From Candidatus Rifleibacteriota bacterium (GTDB lineage: Bacteria > Muiribacteriota > Ozemobacteria > Ozemobacterales > Ozemobacteraceae): a DNA stretch of 64,000 bases. This document shows, one piece after another, positions 42,677 through 51,230 of the stretch (within the stretch, counting starts at the first letter, position 1; every line of letters starts with the position of its first letter). Position numbers and translations under genes: made by a program. The notes under the pieces are model-generated. The model was not told the origin of the DNA. It saw only the letters and a list, made by a program, of their open reading frames with translations, and did not search any database. The DNA lies in contig JAHISQ010000112.1 in NCBI GenBank assembly GCA_018818125.1, positions 1 through 64,000 on the forward strand, written 5' to 3'.

Positions 42677-43415
42677 GGGGACACCTTACTTAACTATTGC
42701 GAATTATTGTTAAAACAGCTATCATTTTTTTATGGCAAGAATAGCAAGGTTGGTAATACCCAGCATACCTCATCACATAACTCAGCGCGGCAATCGCCGA
42801 CAGAGGGTCTTTTTTTCTGATGACGACTACAATCACTACTTAGCTTTGCTCGCCGAGTGGTGTAAAAAGTTTTCCGTAGAAATCTGGGCATATTGCCTGA
42901 TGCCAAACCATGTGCATCTTATTGCGGTTCCTTCTGATCAGCAATGCCTTCAGAAAGGAATCGCTGAGGCTCATCGCCGTTATAGCAGAATGATTAATTT
43001 TCGGGAAAATTGGCGTGGGCACCTTTGGCAGGGTCGCTTTGCATCATACCCAATGGATGATGTGCATTTGTTGCATGCCGCTCGCTATATAGAGTTGAAC
43101 CCAGTTCGGGCTGGCCTGGTCAAAAAACCGGAAGATTATTGCTTCAGCAGTGCAAAGGCTCATTTAACCGGAATAGATGACGTGCTGGTGAAGACTCTTC
43201 CGCTTCTGAAAAGAATTAGTATCTGGTCCGACTTTCTTGAGGTTTCCATTGCGGCAGACACGCAACAGAAACTGCAAAAACATGAGAGAACAGGAAGGCC
43301 GCTTGGCAGCGATGAATTTATAAGCGATCTTGAGACAATTACCGGGCGAGTTTTGACCCCCAAAAAACCAGGACCGCCTAAGACTCAAGTTTTGCTAGTT
43401 AAGTAAGGTGTCCCC
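42677..43415 (+). mobile_element. RAYT element with 20-bp perfect terminal inverted repeats
   Basis: The left end GGGGACACCTTACTTAACTA (42677-42696) is the exact reverse complement of 43396-43415. Between them lies one transposase gene. The transposase stop codon (43404-43406) is inside the right inverted repeat. Outside, short GGTTCTGG repeats (left) and TCCCCCGATCC repeats (right) occur. I saw no clear target duplication. Confidence 0.85.
42732..43406 (+). CDS. REP-associated tyrosine transposase (Y1_Tnp)
   Basis: 224 aa. 'MARIARLVIPSIPHHITQRGNRRQRVFFSDDDYNHYL' is the standard RAYT start. The HUH metal motif is His60-Val-His62 in 'CLMPNHVHLIAVPSD', and the catalytic Tyr119 is in 'HAARYIELNPVRAGLV'. 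The gene appears intact and full-length. RAYT proteins are single-strand DNA transposases that mobilise or maintain short palindromic REP elements and are usually single copies in a genome. Whether it acts on the local R1-R7 repeats is unknown, since its inverted repeats do not match theirs. Confidence 0.93.
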   Translation: MARIARLVIPSIPHHITQRGNRRQRVFFSDDDYNHYLALLAEWCKKFSVEIWAYCLMPNHVHLIAVPSDQQCLQKGIAEAHRRYSRMINFRENWRGHLWQGRFASYPMDDVHLLHAARYIELNPVRAGLVKKPEDYCFSSAKAHLTGIDDVLVKTLPLLKRISIWSDFLEVSIAADTQQKLQKHERTGRPLGSDEFISDLETITGRVLTPKKPGPPKTQVLLVK

Positions 43416-43456
43416 CGATCCTCCCCCGATCCCTGTCTTGTAATGATAATTAGCAC

Positions 43457-43485
43457 TTGTTGTCTTTGAGCGGCTGTGATATTAT
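43457..43485 (+). promoter_or_regulatory. Promoter giving a leaderless pseudopilin transcript
   Basis: TTGTTG (43457-43462), a 17-bp spacer, then TATTAT (43480-43485). The ATG at 43493 is where transcription should start, and no SD is present, so translation is expected to be leaderless. Confidence 0.5.
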
Positions 43486-43492
43486 TTTGCGC

Positions 43493-44236
43493 ATGAATAG
43501 ACAAGCATTTTCTTTGATTGAGTTGTTGATCGTCGTTACCATCATCGCGGTGCTGGTGGGCGTGGCTTTGCCCTATTACCAGGATTACGTCAAAGAGACG
43601 CGCCTTACCAAAGCCAAACATGAGCTTGATATTATTAAACAGGCTCTAGTTAAGCACGATACCTTTGAAGAGCGCCCCTATGTCGCGAGTGATCCGCGTA
43701 TTCTTCTGGGTAGATACCTGCAGGATCTGCCGCGTGACCCGTGGGGCCGTGATTACGAAGTCGACTGGCTCAAAGGACAGGTTCGCACGCTTGGCCCCGA
43801 TCACTCACTCGATCGTGATGACATTATCGTTGATTACAAGCCGCCTTTGGCACTGCAGAAAGCAACCTGGGTCGATACTGACAATAACCGCCAGGTCAGC
43901 GGTGGCGATTACCTCAGACTAGAATTCTCAAGGTTTTTGAATGCTTCAGGAACTGCTGGGATCGACTATGGCATATCTTCCGCTGCTGCTTGTGACCTTT
44001 GGTTCTCTGAAGACGTTGTGATTGGCACTCTTATCGCAACCGGCGTGCCGACAACGTATTCCACTGAGTTGCTGATTGAGTTTAACAACACAGCCAGCGA
44101 TACAGCATTGAGCCTTGGCTCTTCAACTGTTGGTATCGCGTTTTTTAACGACGCGATCAAAGACTACTCCGATCGATTCGCCAATGGCACAAAAAATGAA
44201 TACCCTGGCGTAGAAGTAATAATCAAGGCAAACTGA
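43493..44236 (+). CDS. Type II secretion-type pseudopilin (GspG-like)
   Basis: 247 aa from ATG 43493. The prepilin leader MNRQA is followed by FSLIELLIVVTIIAVLVGVALPYYQDYV, with Glu at mature position 5. The residue before the cleavage site is Ala rather than the usual Gly. 'LQDLPRDPWGRDYEVDW' is the GspG-type 'DPWGxxY' motif. The C-terminal ~120 residues are extra compared with GspG and beta-rich, with Ig-like character. It is followed after 3 bp by the O-antigen-ligase/TPR gene. No secretion ATPase or platform gene is nearby. Confidence 0.85.
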   Translation: MNRQAFSLIELLIVVTIIAVLVGVALPYYQDYVKETRLTKAKHELDIIKQALVKHDTFEERPYVASDPRILLGRYLQDLPRDPWGRDYEVDWLKGQVRTLGPDHSLDRDDIIVDYKPPLALQKATWVDTDNNRQVSGGDYLRLEFSRFLNASGTAGIDYGISSAAACDLWFSEDVVIGTLIATGVPTTYSTELLIEFNNTASDTALSLGSSTVGIAFFNDAIKDYSDRFANGTKNEYPGVEVIIKAN

Positions 44237-44239
44237 GTT

Positions 44240-47101
44240 ATGGCTAAAAACAAGATGCGCAGAAACCCGGTAGTTCAGGGGCAGTCGAGCGTTGGCAATA
44301 CCGCGTCCGCATCACTGTTCGAACCGATCGAAGTATGGCTTCACCAACTGTTTCGTAAAAGACCGAATGAGGCACGCGCTGATCTGTCGATAACTGACTG
44401 GATCGTCTATGTCGGTATTCTTCTAGTTGTGCTGATCATGCCGTTTCTATACAGCCGTGCCACGACTGAAAATTTTCTGACTCCTAAAGAGTTTTTCTCT
44501 AAAATTGCGATTGTGCTGCTCGCCGGCGTTTACTGCACCCGCATCTTCACCCGGCGCCGCATCGTGCTGGCACGCACCAGCATGGATCTGCCGCTGGCAC
44601 TTTTTTTTGGATTCGCCACCTTCTCGGTGCTCTGGAATTATAACATGCCCTCGGCGGTTCGCGATCTGCGCGGAGCTTTCAGTATTCTGCTGCTGTTTCC
44701 GCTTGTGGTAAACGTAGTGCGTAGTCGCTGGCAGGTTGAGCTCATCCTTTGGGTTGTTATCTTCACCGGCATTGCCACCTCAAGCATCGGCATCATGGAA
44801 ACCTATAACTTCTACTTTAAATTCGATGCGCAGAACCTGGTTCAGTTCGTCAGGGCCGATGTCGAGGCAGGAAAGATTGATCCTAACGGTTCCTATTTGC
44901 CGCTGTTTCCGCAACTTGCCAACCCCGACAGGTCTATGGGATCTGTCGTTTCGACTTTTGGTAACCGCAACTATCTGGGCACTTTTGCCATGTTTACAGC
45001 GTTTCTGCCGCTGGCGTTCTTTTTCTACTACCGCAGCTTCGCCATGAAAATTGTTTCGCTGATTCTTTATGCCTGGATGCTGTATGGTCTCTACGTGACG
45101 CGATGCCGTGCCGCTCTGATCGGTATCGCCATTGGCATTATCTACATGGTCTTAATGATCGCGCTCAACGATCGCAATGGCAAACTGATCAAGAAGCATG
45201 CACGCTTTTTTCTGATTGCGGTAGTGCTGATTTTTGCCGGACTGTTTATGGTGACTATGAAGACCATGCAGACAGACAGCGTTCTTGATAAGTTGAAATG
45301 GACTCTTACGCTTGAACGCACTGTCAGCAATACTTATGAGCGCATGTGGGTCTGGTATGCCACGATACAAGGCTATAATAAGTCCGTCGGTGGCTGGTTG
45401 TTCGGTCGCGGTTTTGGTTCATACAAGCATTTTTTCCCATATCAGGAGGCAGAAACCTATTCTGACGCGAACAAAGAAACTTTCACTCCGGTAACTTTCC
45501 GCCAGGCTCACAACGACTGGCTGCAGATAATCGCAGAATTGGGAGTTGTCGGACTGGTTTTGTTTTGTTTTCTGGTTTTCAGGTTTTTTGCCAGCATTCA
45601 GGGCGCTTTACGCCGCGAAATATTTGCCAGATCTGGCGGTGAAATGAACGGCGATCACATTCTGTTGATCGGGGTTGCTGCCGCTATGGTAGCTCAGTTG
45701 TTGGCTGCTCTGCCTGACTTTCCGTTCCATCGAATCGAAACCGCAGTTTATGCTGTGTTGTTTCTGGCTTTGGTGCCGGTTTTGACGGAGTCTGACTTTT
45801 TTCTGTCGCCCTTAGAGCGCCGACAGTTACCAATTGCCCCGGTTCTAGGTGCGGCTTTTGCTGTAATGGCTCTAGCTGGCTCTCTCGTCAGTGCCTATTA
45901 TGAGCATCGCTGCTGGCAGGCTGACGAACTGGTCAGAAATGCCGATATGTATATGCGCCACACTCAGCCTGAAGCGCAGAACGCCGCAAAGTCAATGTTG
46001 TTGCAAGCTGTTGAGCTTGATCCGCTACCTGGTGATCCCTATCTGAAACTTTCACAGATCTATGAACAGCAGAAGGATGCTGAACTTGCGCTGAATTACG
46101 CAGACAAGGCTTTCAAAAATATTAATTACAATGCGCGTTCGACCTATCATTCGGTAGTTTTTCGCAAGATGCATATCTATTACCATCTTCTTACCAACCT
46201 TGCCGAGGCATACCGCTATGCGACGCAGGGGCTCGATCTGACCTGTGGCACTGCCCGTTCTATTTACTATATGTATGCCGGTAAGATTGCGCTTGATATC
46301 ACCAGATATCCGATTCCAGAGGATCGGCGCACCGAACTGACGGCCCAGGCCGAAACCTATCTGACGCGCGCACTTAAATTTGAAGGTTTTGAACTGCAGG
46401 CGCAAGCCTCTTTGGCGGTGATCAAGGCTGGTCAGCAGAAATGGTCGGAAGCATTGACGTATGCGGCCAGCGTATCTGCGCAGGTAGCCGATCGCGACCC
46501 GACCATGCTTAATATTATGGGAATCGCCGCATCAAATCTTGGCGACCAGGCTCTCGCGGAGAAGTCTCTGACCAAGGCCCTCGAACTGAATCCTGACAAT
46601 ATTGTGTTTAAGCGCGATCTAGGAGTGGTCTATATTAGAGAACAGCGTCTTGACATGGCCAGACCGCATCTGGAAGACGTGGCTCTGTCATCTACTGTTC
46701 CGCCCGAAATCAAGCAGCACGCTCTGTCGCTGATTGCTTCTGTTACCGCGGCCGAAATTGGCATGGTGCAGAACCTTGTTAAAGCCGGCCAGGAAGTTCA
46801 GGCGCAGCAGATTCTTATGCGTCTTCACGGCGCGCGTACGGTTAGTTTGGAGCAGCGGGAGTGGGCCGAATCAATGCTTATCAAACTCAATAAGCTGCCA
46901 GCCGAAGAGCCTGTAGCGCCGTCAATACAGCCGCTGCAGCAGCAGCTGCCAAATGCTGTTGTCGATGGTATTCCAGTTACTGTGCCCCAGCCGCAGTTGC
47001 CTAACGCAGTTATAGAAGGTGTTCCGGTTGTTCTTCCGAATGCTCCGCAGCAGAGCGTTGGGACACAGGCGCCGCCAGTTACTGCAGTCACAGAACCCTG
47101 A
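44240..47101 (+). CDS. O-antigen ligase-like membrane protein with C-terminal TPR domain
   Basis: 953 aa. Residues about 50-560 hold ten or more membrane helices, with the Wzy_C/WaaL signature 'SVVSTFGNRNYLGTFAMF' and 'FRQAHNDWLQIIAELGVVGLVLF' (catalytic-loop His). Residues about 580-880 are tetratricopeptide repeats ('AAKSMLLQAVELDPLPGDPYLKLSQIYEQQKDAELALNYADKAF', 'AEKSLTKALELNPDNIVFKRDLGVVYI'). The Pro/Gln-rich tail duplicates the phrase 'LPNAVVDGIPV/LPNAVIEGVPV'. Such proteins ligate or polymerise glycans in the periplasm or glycosylate pilins. The adjacent pseudopilin makes pilin O-glycosylation a plausible alternative. Confidence 0.85.
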   Translation: MAKNKMRRNPVVQGQSSVGNTASASLFEPIEVWLHQLFRKRPNEARADLSITDWIVYVGILLVVLIMPFLYSRATTENFLTPKEFFSKIAIVLLAGVYCTRIFTRRRIVLARTSMDLPLALFFGFATFSVLWNYNMPSAVRDLRGAFSILLLFPLVVNVVRSRWQVELILWVVIFTGIATSSIGIMETYNFYFKFDAQNLVQFVRADVEAGKIDPNGSYLPLFPQLANPDRSMGSVVSTFGNRNYLGTFAMFTAFLPLAFFFYYRSFAMKIVSLILYAWMLYGLYVTRCRAALIGIAIGIIYMVLMIALNDRNGKLIKKHARFFLIAVVLIFAGLFMVTMKTMQTDSVLDKLKWTLTLERTVSNTYERMWVWYATIQGYNKSVGGWLFGRGFGSYKHFFPYQEAETYSDANKETFTPVTFRQAHNDWLQIIAELGVVGLVLFCFLVFRFFASIQGALRREIFARSGGEMNGDHILLIGVAAAMVAQLLAALPDFPFHRIETAVYAVLFLALVPVLTESDFFLSPLERRQLPIAPVLGAAFAVMALAGSLVSAYYEHRCWQADELVRNADMYMRHTQPEAQNAAKSMLLQAVELDPLPGDPYLKLSQIYEQQKDAELALNYADKAFKNINYNARSTYHSVVFRKMHIYYHLLTNLAEAYRYATQGLDLTCGTARSIYYMYAGKIALDITRYPIPEDRRTELTAQAETYLTRALKFEGFELQAQASLAVIKAGQQKWSEALTYAASVSAQVADRDPTMLNIMGIAASNLGDQALAEKSLTKALELNPDNIVFKRDLGVVYIREQRLDMARPHLEDVALSSTVPPEIKQHALSLIASVTAAEIGMVQNLVKAGQEVQAQQILMRLHGARTVSLEQREWAESMLIKLNKLPAEEPVAPSIQPLQQQLPNAVVDGIPVTVPQPQLPNAVIEGVPVVLPNAPQQSVGTQAPPVTAVTEP

Positions 47102-47118
47102 AAAAGACAAGGAAAGTT

Positions 47119-48813
47119 ATGAAAAATACACGCACATTAGTTTTTCTGGCGATAATTATCGTTGCGCTGATCAGTAGCGGGTGTTGCCAGAAAAAGGTTA
47201 CTCTTCCCGAAAATATTGAATCGTTGCTCAATGACAACAGTGGCAAGGTCGTTCGCATCGGAATCTACGGTGACCCGATGGGGCTCAACCCGATTGAGCA
47301 CGAGGAGTTCGAACACAGCCGGATGGTTGGCAATTTTGTGCATGCCAGCCCGCTCAGAAAGCTTGTCGATGGAAGCTTTGAACCATATCTGTTCGATTCC
47401 TTTTCGTTCAGTGCAGGTGAAAACGGCACAGTGATTTTAGAAGCAGTTTGGAAAAACAACCTCAAATGGCACGATGGAACAGCTTTCGATCCACGCGACC
47501 TTGAGTTTACTTTTCAGCAGATGCAGAACTCAAAGGTACAGAGTCCCTATGCTGATCTGGTAAAGGGTGTCGTCAGTGTTTCTTCGTTTGGTCAGGGCAA
47601 ACGCACCAGAATAGTTTTTGCCAGAGATTCAAGACAGTATCTGGATCTTCTCACCGTCGCTATTTTGCCGTCACACCTGCTCAAAGATCTCGAATATTCC
47701 GAGCCCGTCCTTCCTTCAGCGTTTAAGCAAAAAGTTCCTGCTGAGCAACCAGCTTCGTATACCTGGGCGACTTATATTGACAAACCGGTTGGTCTTGGGC
47801 CATACGCCATCAAGGCGCGTGAAAAGGGCTCTTATCTGCTTCTTGAACCTAATCAGTATTTTTATGATTCGGCAGTTGCATCTCGTCCGCAGATTCTTAT
47901 TCAAAGCAGTTTTAACTATCAGCAGCTGATAAGCGATTTTCGAGCAAAGCGTTATGACTGGCTGAATCTGCCTTCTATGCTGGCCGAACAGCTAGAGATG
48001 ATGCAAATCGAGAACGTGCGACTTGTACGTTACCCCAATCCGGCGAGAATGCTCTGGATCTTCAACAATCGCCGGGCTCCGTTCAGTGATGCAAAATTCA
48101 GACAGGCGCTCGATCTGATTGCCGACCGAGCAAAGATAAAAAGTCAGTTTCACTCTGACGCCAACATGCTTTATCGGAACCCACTGGCAAGTGGAAGTGC
48201 TCCAACGCCAGACCAGAACGATCGGCTTTCTCTTGCCATGCAGTTGCTTAACGAAGCAGGGATTAAGGACAGTGATGGTGATGGTATCAGAGAAATTGGC
48301 GGCAAGCCTTGTCAGATGAGCATTTTGGTGAATGATGATAACCTGATTCGCCGCGTTATTGCAGAAAAAATGTCGGAAGATTTGCAGCGTGCTGGCATAA
48401 AAGCTGTAGTTGAAGCGGTATCATGGGCAGAGTTTGCGGGTGGTCGCCTGCGCACCGGTGATTTCGATACGGCTCTGCTAAGTTATCAGCTGCCCGCAGC
48501 CGGTAACTGGAGCGCTCTTCTGCACTCATCGCCTGGCATTCTCGATACTCTTAACTTTGCCGGCGTTTCCGATGAAAAGCTCGATGAGGCTCTTCATAAA
48601 CTGGATTCGGTCTTTGTTGATGAGGGGACTCAGACTGCGCGCGAGCAGGTGGCTGCCTACCTCGAAGCGAACAAACCAGTGGCTTTTCTTTTGCAACCTA
48701 ATGATATTGGGCTGTATCACGGCGAGTCCGGCTCTTCTGTTGCTTCGAGTGCGATCTGGGATGACGTTATGAACTGGCACTTGCTTTTCGGCTCCGAAAA
48801 CTCAAAGCTGTAA
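47119..48813 (+). CDS. Peptide ABC transporter substrate-binding lipoprotein (family 5)
   Basis: 564 aa, lipobox LISSGC with Cys22. Family 5 features are 'GLNPIEHEEFEHSRMVGNFVHASPLRKLVDGSFEPYL', 'NNLKWHDGTAFDPRDLEFTFQQM' and 'FSDAKFRQALDLIADRAKI'. 'DSDGDGIREIGG' is a typical Ca-binding-like insert of this family. It lies before the two ATPase genes at 48973 and 49952, but no permease is adjacent. The dppBC permeases are at 25-27 kb. Repeat R6 separates it from the ATPases. Confidence 0.9.
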   Translation: MKNTRTLVFLAIIIVALISSGCCQKKVTLPENIESLLNDNSGKVVRIGIYGDPMGLNPIEHEEFEHSRMVGNFVHASPLRKLVDGSFEPYLFDSFSFSAGENGTVILEAVWKNNLKWHDGTAFDPRDLEFTFQQMQNSKVQSPYADLVKGVVSVSSFGQGKRTRIVFARDSRQYLDLLTVAILPSHLLKDLEYSEPVLPSAFKQKVPAEQPASYTWATYIDKPVGLGPYAIKAREKGSYLLLEPNQYFYDSAVASRPQILIQSSFNYQQLISDFRAKRYDWLNLPSMLAEQLEMMQIENVRLVRYPNPARMLWIFNNRRAPFSDAKFRQALDLIADRAKIKSQFHSDANMLYRNPLASGSAPTPDQNDRLSLAMQLLNEAGIKDSDGDGIREIGGKPCQMSILVNDDNLIRRVIAEKMSEDLQRAGIKAVVEAVSWAEFAGGRLRTGDFDTALLSYQLPAAGNWSALLHSSPGILDTLNFAGVSDEKLDEALHKLDSVFVDEGTQTAREQVAAYLEANKPVAFLLQPNDIGLYHGESGSSVASSAIWDDVMNWHLLFGSENSKL

Positions 48814-48822
48814 GCTGAAAAT

Positions 48823-48955
48823 GAGATTGCTTCGTTGGCTTTGCCGCCTCGCAATGACAAATCGAGATGAGCTCAGAGCTGACATATGCCTTCGGCATAC
48901 CGCCTCGTTGGCTTTGCCGACTGAGTGCGAACGAACCGACCAATGACATGAAAGT
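48823..48955. repeat. Interspersed repeat copy R6
   Basis: It begins with a 37-bp unit GAGATTGC..GCAATGACA (48823-48859), which is the inverse of the R7 module, and ends with GTGCGAACGAACCGACC, which is the end of R5. It contains a 15-bp direct repeat TCGTTGGCTTTGCCG (48832-48846 and 48905-48919) and a small hairpin TATGCC/GGCATA (48885-48899). It lies between the binding-protein and ATPase genes of one operon. Confidence 0.75.
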
Positions 48956-48972
48956 TATAAGACAGGTCTATC

Positions 48973-49950
48973 TTGCTTAGAATCGACAACTTTTCTTTGC
49001 AGCTCAAGGGAAGCGATGGCCGTATTCTGCCGGTAATCGAGCAGGTATCGTTGTGTGTCGCAAAAGGGAGCTGCCTCGGTATTGCCGGTGAATCTGGTTC
49101 GGGCAAGTCGGTTCTGGCTATGAGTATTGCCGGTCTTCTTCCAACGGGTTCTGTGCATGCGCGCAGCGGCGTGATAGACTTTGACGGTTGCCAGATTTTA
49201 TCTGCCAGTGAGGCAGAGTTGCGACAATTGCGCGGGCGCAAGGTTGGTTTCATTTTTCAGGAACCGATGACGGCGATGAATCCGCTGATGACGCTTTATG
49301 ACCAGATAGTTGAGACAGTTTATGCGCATTTTCCGGCGACCAGCAGGGCGGATGCAGATGCCAGAGTTATGCTTGCTCTTGATAGAGCTGGATTTAACGA
49401 GCCACAGAAATTTCTGCACTCTTATCCGCATCAGCTCAGCGGCGGCATGCGTCAACGCGCTATGATCGCCATGGCTCTTGTTCTAGAGCCGGAGCTGATT
49501 ATTGCAGACGAGCCTACTACAGCTATAGATGCGGCACTGCAGGTGCAGTTGCTCTCGGGTTTGCGCCGACAGATAGAGAAAGATGGTCGCAGCATGATTT
49601 TTATCAGTCATGATCTGGGTGTAATTCGTGCAGTTTCTGATCAACTCGCGGTTCTTTATGCCGGCTGCCTGGTTGAAAGCGGCGATGCTGTGAACATACT
49701 CGAATCCCCGGCGCATCCGTATACCGCTGATCTGGTTTCGGCGTTGCCCAGGCTGGTCAAAGAGCGCAAATTGCCGGTTTCGATTGCTGGCGTTCTGCCG
49801 GCACCGGATAAAAAACCGGCAGGTTGTGTTTACTCTGACCGTTGCCACCATGCACAGGATATTTGTCGCGAAAAACGCCCACCATTGCAGAATTTGTCGG
49901 CGAGCTGGCAGATAAGCTGCTTTTACCCGCTGCACAAAGGGCAGGTTTGA
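48973..49950 (+). CDS. dppD: Peptide ABC transporter ATP-binding protein, DppD type
   Basis: 325 aa. The start is TTG 48973 (ACAGG upstream); no in-frame ATG exists between repeat R6 and the domain start. Walker A is GESGSGKS (39-46), the Q-loop 'FIFQEPMTAMNPLMTL', the signature 'LSGGMRQR' near residue 155, Walker B 'LIIADEPT', the H-loop 'FISHDLGV'. The C-terminal OppD/DppD cluster motif is Cys-x5-Cys...Cys ('CVYSDRCHHAQDICREKRPPL'), which can bind an iron-sulfur cluster. It energises peptide import with DppF. Confidence 0.92.
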   Translation: MLRIDNFSLQLKGSDGRILPVIEQVSLCVAKGSCLGIAGESGSGKSVLAMSIAGLLPTGSVHARSGVIDFDGCQILSASEAELRQLRGRKVGFIFQEPMTAMNPLMTLYDQIVETVYAHFPATSRADADARVMLALDRAGFNEPQKFLHSYPHQLSGGMRQRAMIAMALVLEPELIIADEPTTAIDAALQVQLLSGLRRQIEKDGRSMIFISHDLGVIRAVSDQLAVLYAGCLVESGDAVNILESPAHPYTADLVSALPRLVKERKLPVSIAGVLPAPDKKPAGCVYSDRCHHAQDICREKRPPLQNLSASWQISCFYPLHKGQV

Positions 49951-49951
49951 T

Positions 49952-50941
49952 ATGTCAGAACAAAAGCCGGTTCTTGAAGTAAATAATCTGAGTCGCAGCT
50001 TTGCTATCGAAAGCAGTATGCTGCAGAGCATCACTGAACGCATTCGAGGTGTTAAACCTCAGTTGTTGAAGGCTTTACATGATGTAAGTTTTTCAATTGC
50101 AGCTGGCGAGACGCTTGGGGTTCTTGGCGAAAGCGGCTCAGGAAAGTCAACTCTGGCACGGGTTTTAATGGGGATTTATGAGCCTGATTCTGGATCTGCA
50201 ATGCTTTGTGGTCGAGAAATGTTTGACGTTCATGGCGCCGATCGTCTAGCAGTGCTGAAAAACATGCAGATGGTTTTTCAGGACCCCTTTGGTTCGCTTG
50301 ATCCACGTATGACTGTGCGACAGATAATCTGTGAACCGCTCAAAATTCATGGCATGATGCCACAAAAGAATCTTGACTCTTTTTTAGTCAAAGCTCTGGC
50401 CGATGTCGGCCTTGAGGCTGGGGCGCTAGACATTTATCCGTCAGAATTCAGTGGTGGGCAGCGCCAGCGCATCGGCATCTGCCGTGCTCTTATGCTTAAT
50501 CCTGGTCTTTTGATAGCTGATGAAGCTGTTTCTGCGCTTGATGTTTCGGTGCAGGCACAGATTCTTGAATTGCTGATTCGATTGCGCACTGAGCGTAATC
50601 TGGCGATGCTCTTTATTTCGCATGATGTAGCGGTGGTGCGCCAGATTTCTGAACGCATTATTCTGCTTTATCGCGGAAATCTGGTCGAAGAGCTTCCTGC
50701 TGATCACCTGCTTACTCATGGCTGTCACCCATACACCCGGCATCTGCTTGAGGCTGCTCTTTTTCTGCGTGAAGGGGCTCGGCTGCCAGAGTCTGGCAGC
50801 GGTATCATTCCCATGGCAAATTTTGAAGGTTGTTGTTATCGTTCAGTTTGTCCACTCTCCCAGTCAGAGTGTTTTCAGCGTCCGCCATTGCGGGAAATTG
50901 CTCCCAACCACCGTGTAGCCTGTCACTTTGCCAGACGATAA
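49952..50941 (+). CDS. dppF: Peptide ABC transporter ATP-binding protein, DppF type
   Basis: 329 aa, starting one base after the dppD stop. 'VNNLSRSFAIES' start, Walker A GESGSGKST (59-67), Q-loop 'MVFQDPFGSLDPRMTV', signature 'FSGGQRQRIGI', Walker B 'LLIADEAVSALD' and H-loop 'FISHDVAV'. It has the DppF C-terminal cysteine motif ('CCYRSVCPLSQSECFQRPPL'). Together with DppD it forms the heterodimeric motor. The Walker B sequence has ADEAVS where ADEPVS is normal, a minor substitution (Pro to Ala). Confidence 0.92.
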   Translation: MSEQKPVLEVNNLSRSFAIESSMLQSITERIRGVKPQLLKALHDVSFSIAAGETLGVLGESGSGKSTLARVLMGIYEPDSGSAMLCGREMFDVHGADRLAVLKNMQMVFQDPFGSLDPRMTVRQIICEPLKIHGMMPQKNLDSFLVKALADVGLEAGALDIYPSEFSGGQRQRIGICRALMLNPGLLIADEAVSALDVSVQAQILELLIRLRTERNLAMLFISHDVAVVRQISERIILLYRGNLVEELPADHLLTHGCHPYTRHLLEAALFLREGARLPESGSGIIPMANFEGCCYRSVCPLSQSECFQRPPLREIAPNHRVACHFARR

Positions 50942-50961
50942 AGAGATTCGCTTCGGATTAA

Positions 50962-51230
50962 AATAGCAAACAAAATGACCACTTTTGTGAAACAATTGGG
51001 TTAAAGGCAGTAGATAGATATCGAAAACTATCTCCGGCTGGACAGAAAAAACTGATGAGCTGTTCGATTAAATCATTTGCAGCTAACAAATTTGACCTTG
51101 CCTGGGTTATCTGGAACTAAAAATCAAGTCCTATGCTATGCGTTTTGAAACAGACCGGGTCATGCTTCCGCCAGAAGTACGCGGCGAGATTCCGGTAATC
51201 CTTAGAACGCAAGGAATTCCTTATGAATAA
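50962..51230 (+). pseudogene. Possible frameshifted gene remnant in the gap before the 51.5-kb operon
   Basis: Two short open segments in different frames adjoin. Frame one (50962-51120) ends ...KFDLAWVIWN and stop. Frame two (about 51096-51230) continues ...LKIKSYAMRFETDR...GIPYE and stop, with ATG 51138 as a possible internal start. Both read like protein, with mixed composition and ordinary codon usage, and neither has a good SD. It may be a decayed gene or a small ORF of 30 codons (51138-51230). I recognise no family. Confidence 0.3.

Noticed and set aside
6477..48955. R1-R6 as products of the RAYT transposase
   Set aside because: Their ends do not match the 20-bp RAYT inverted repeats, and they lack a common REP-type hairpin. 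A link cannot be excluded but has no sequence support.
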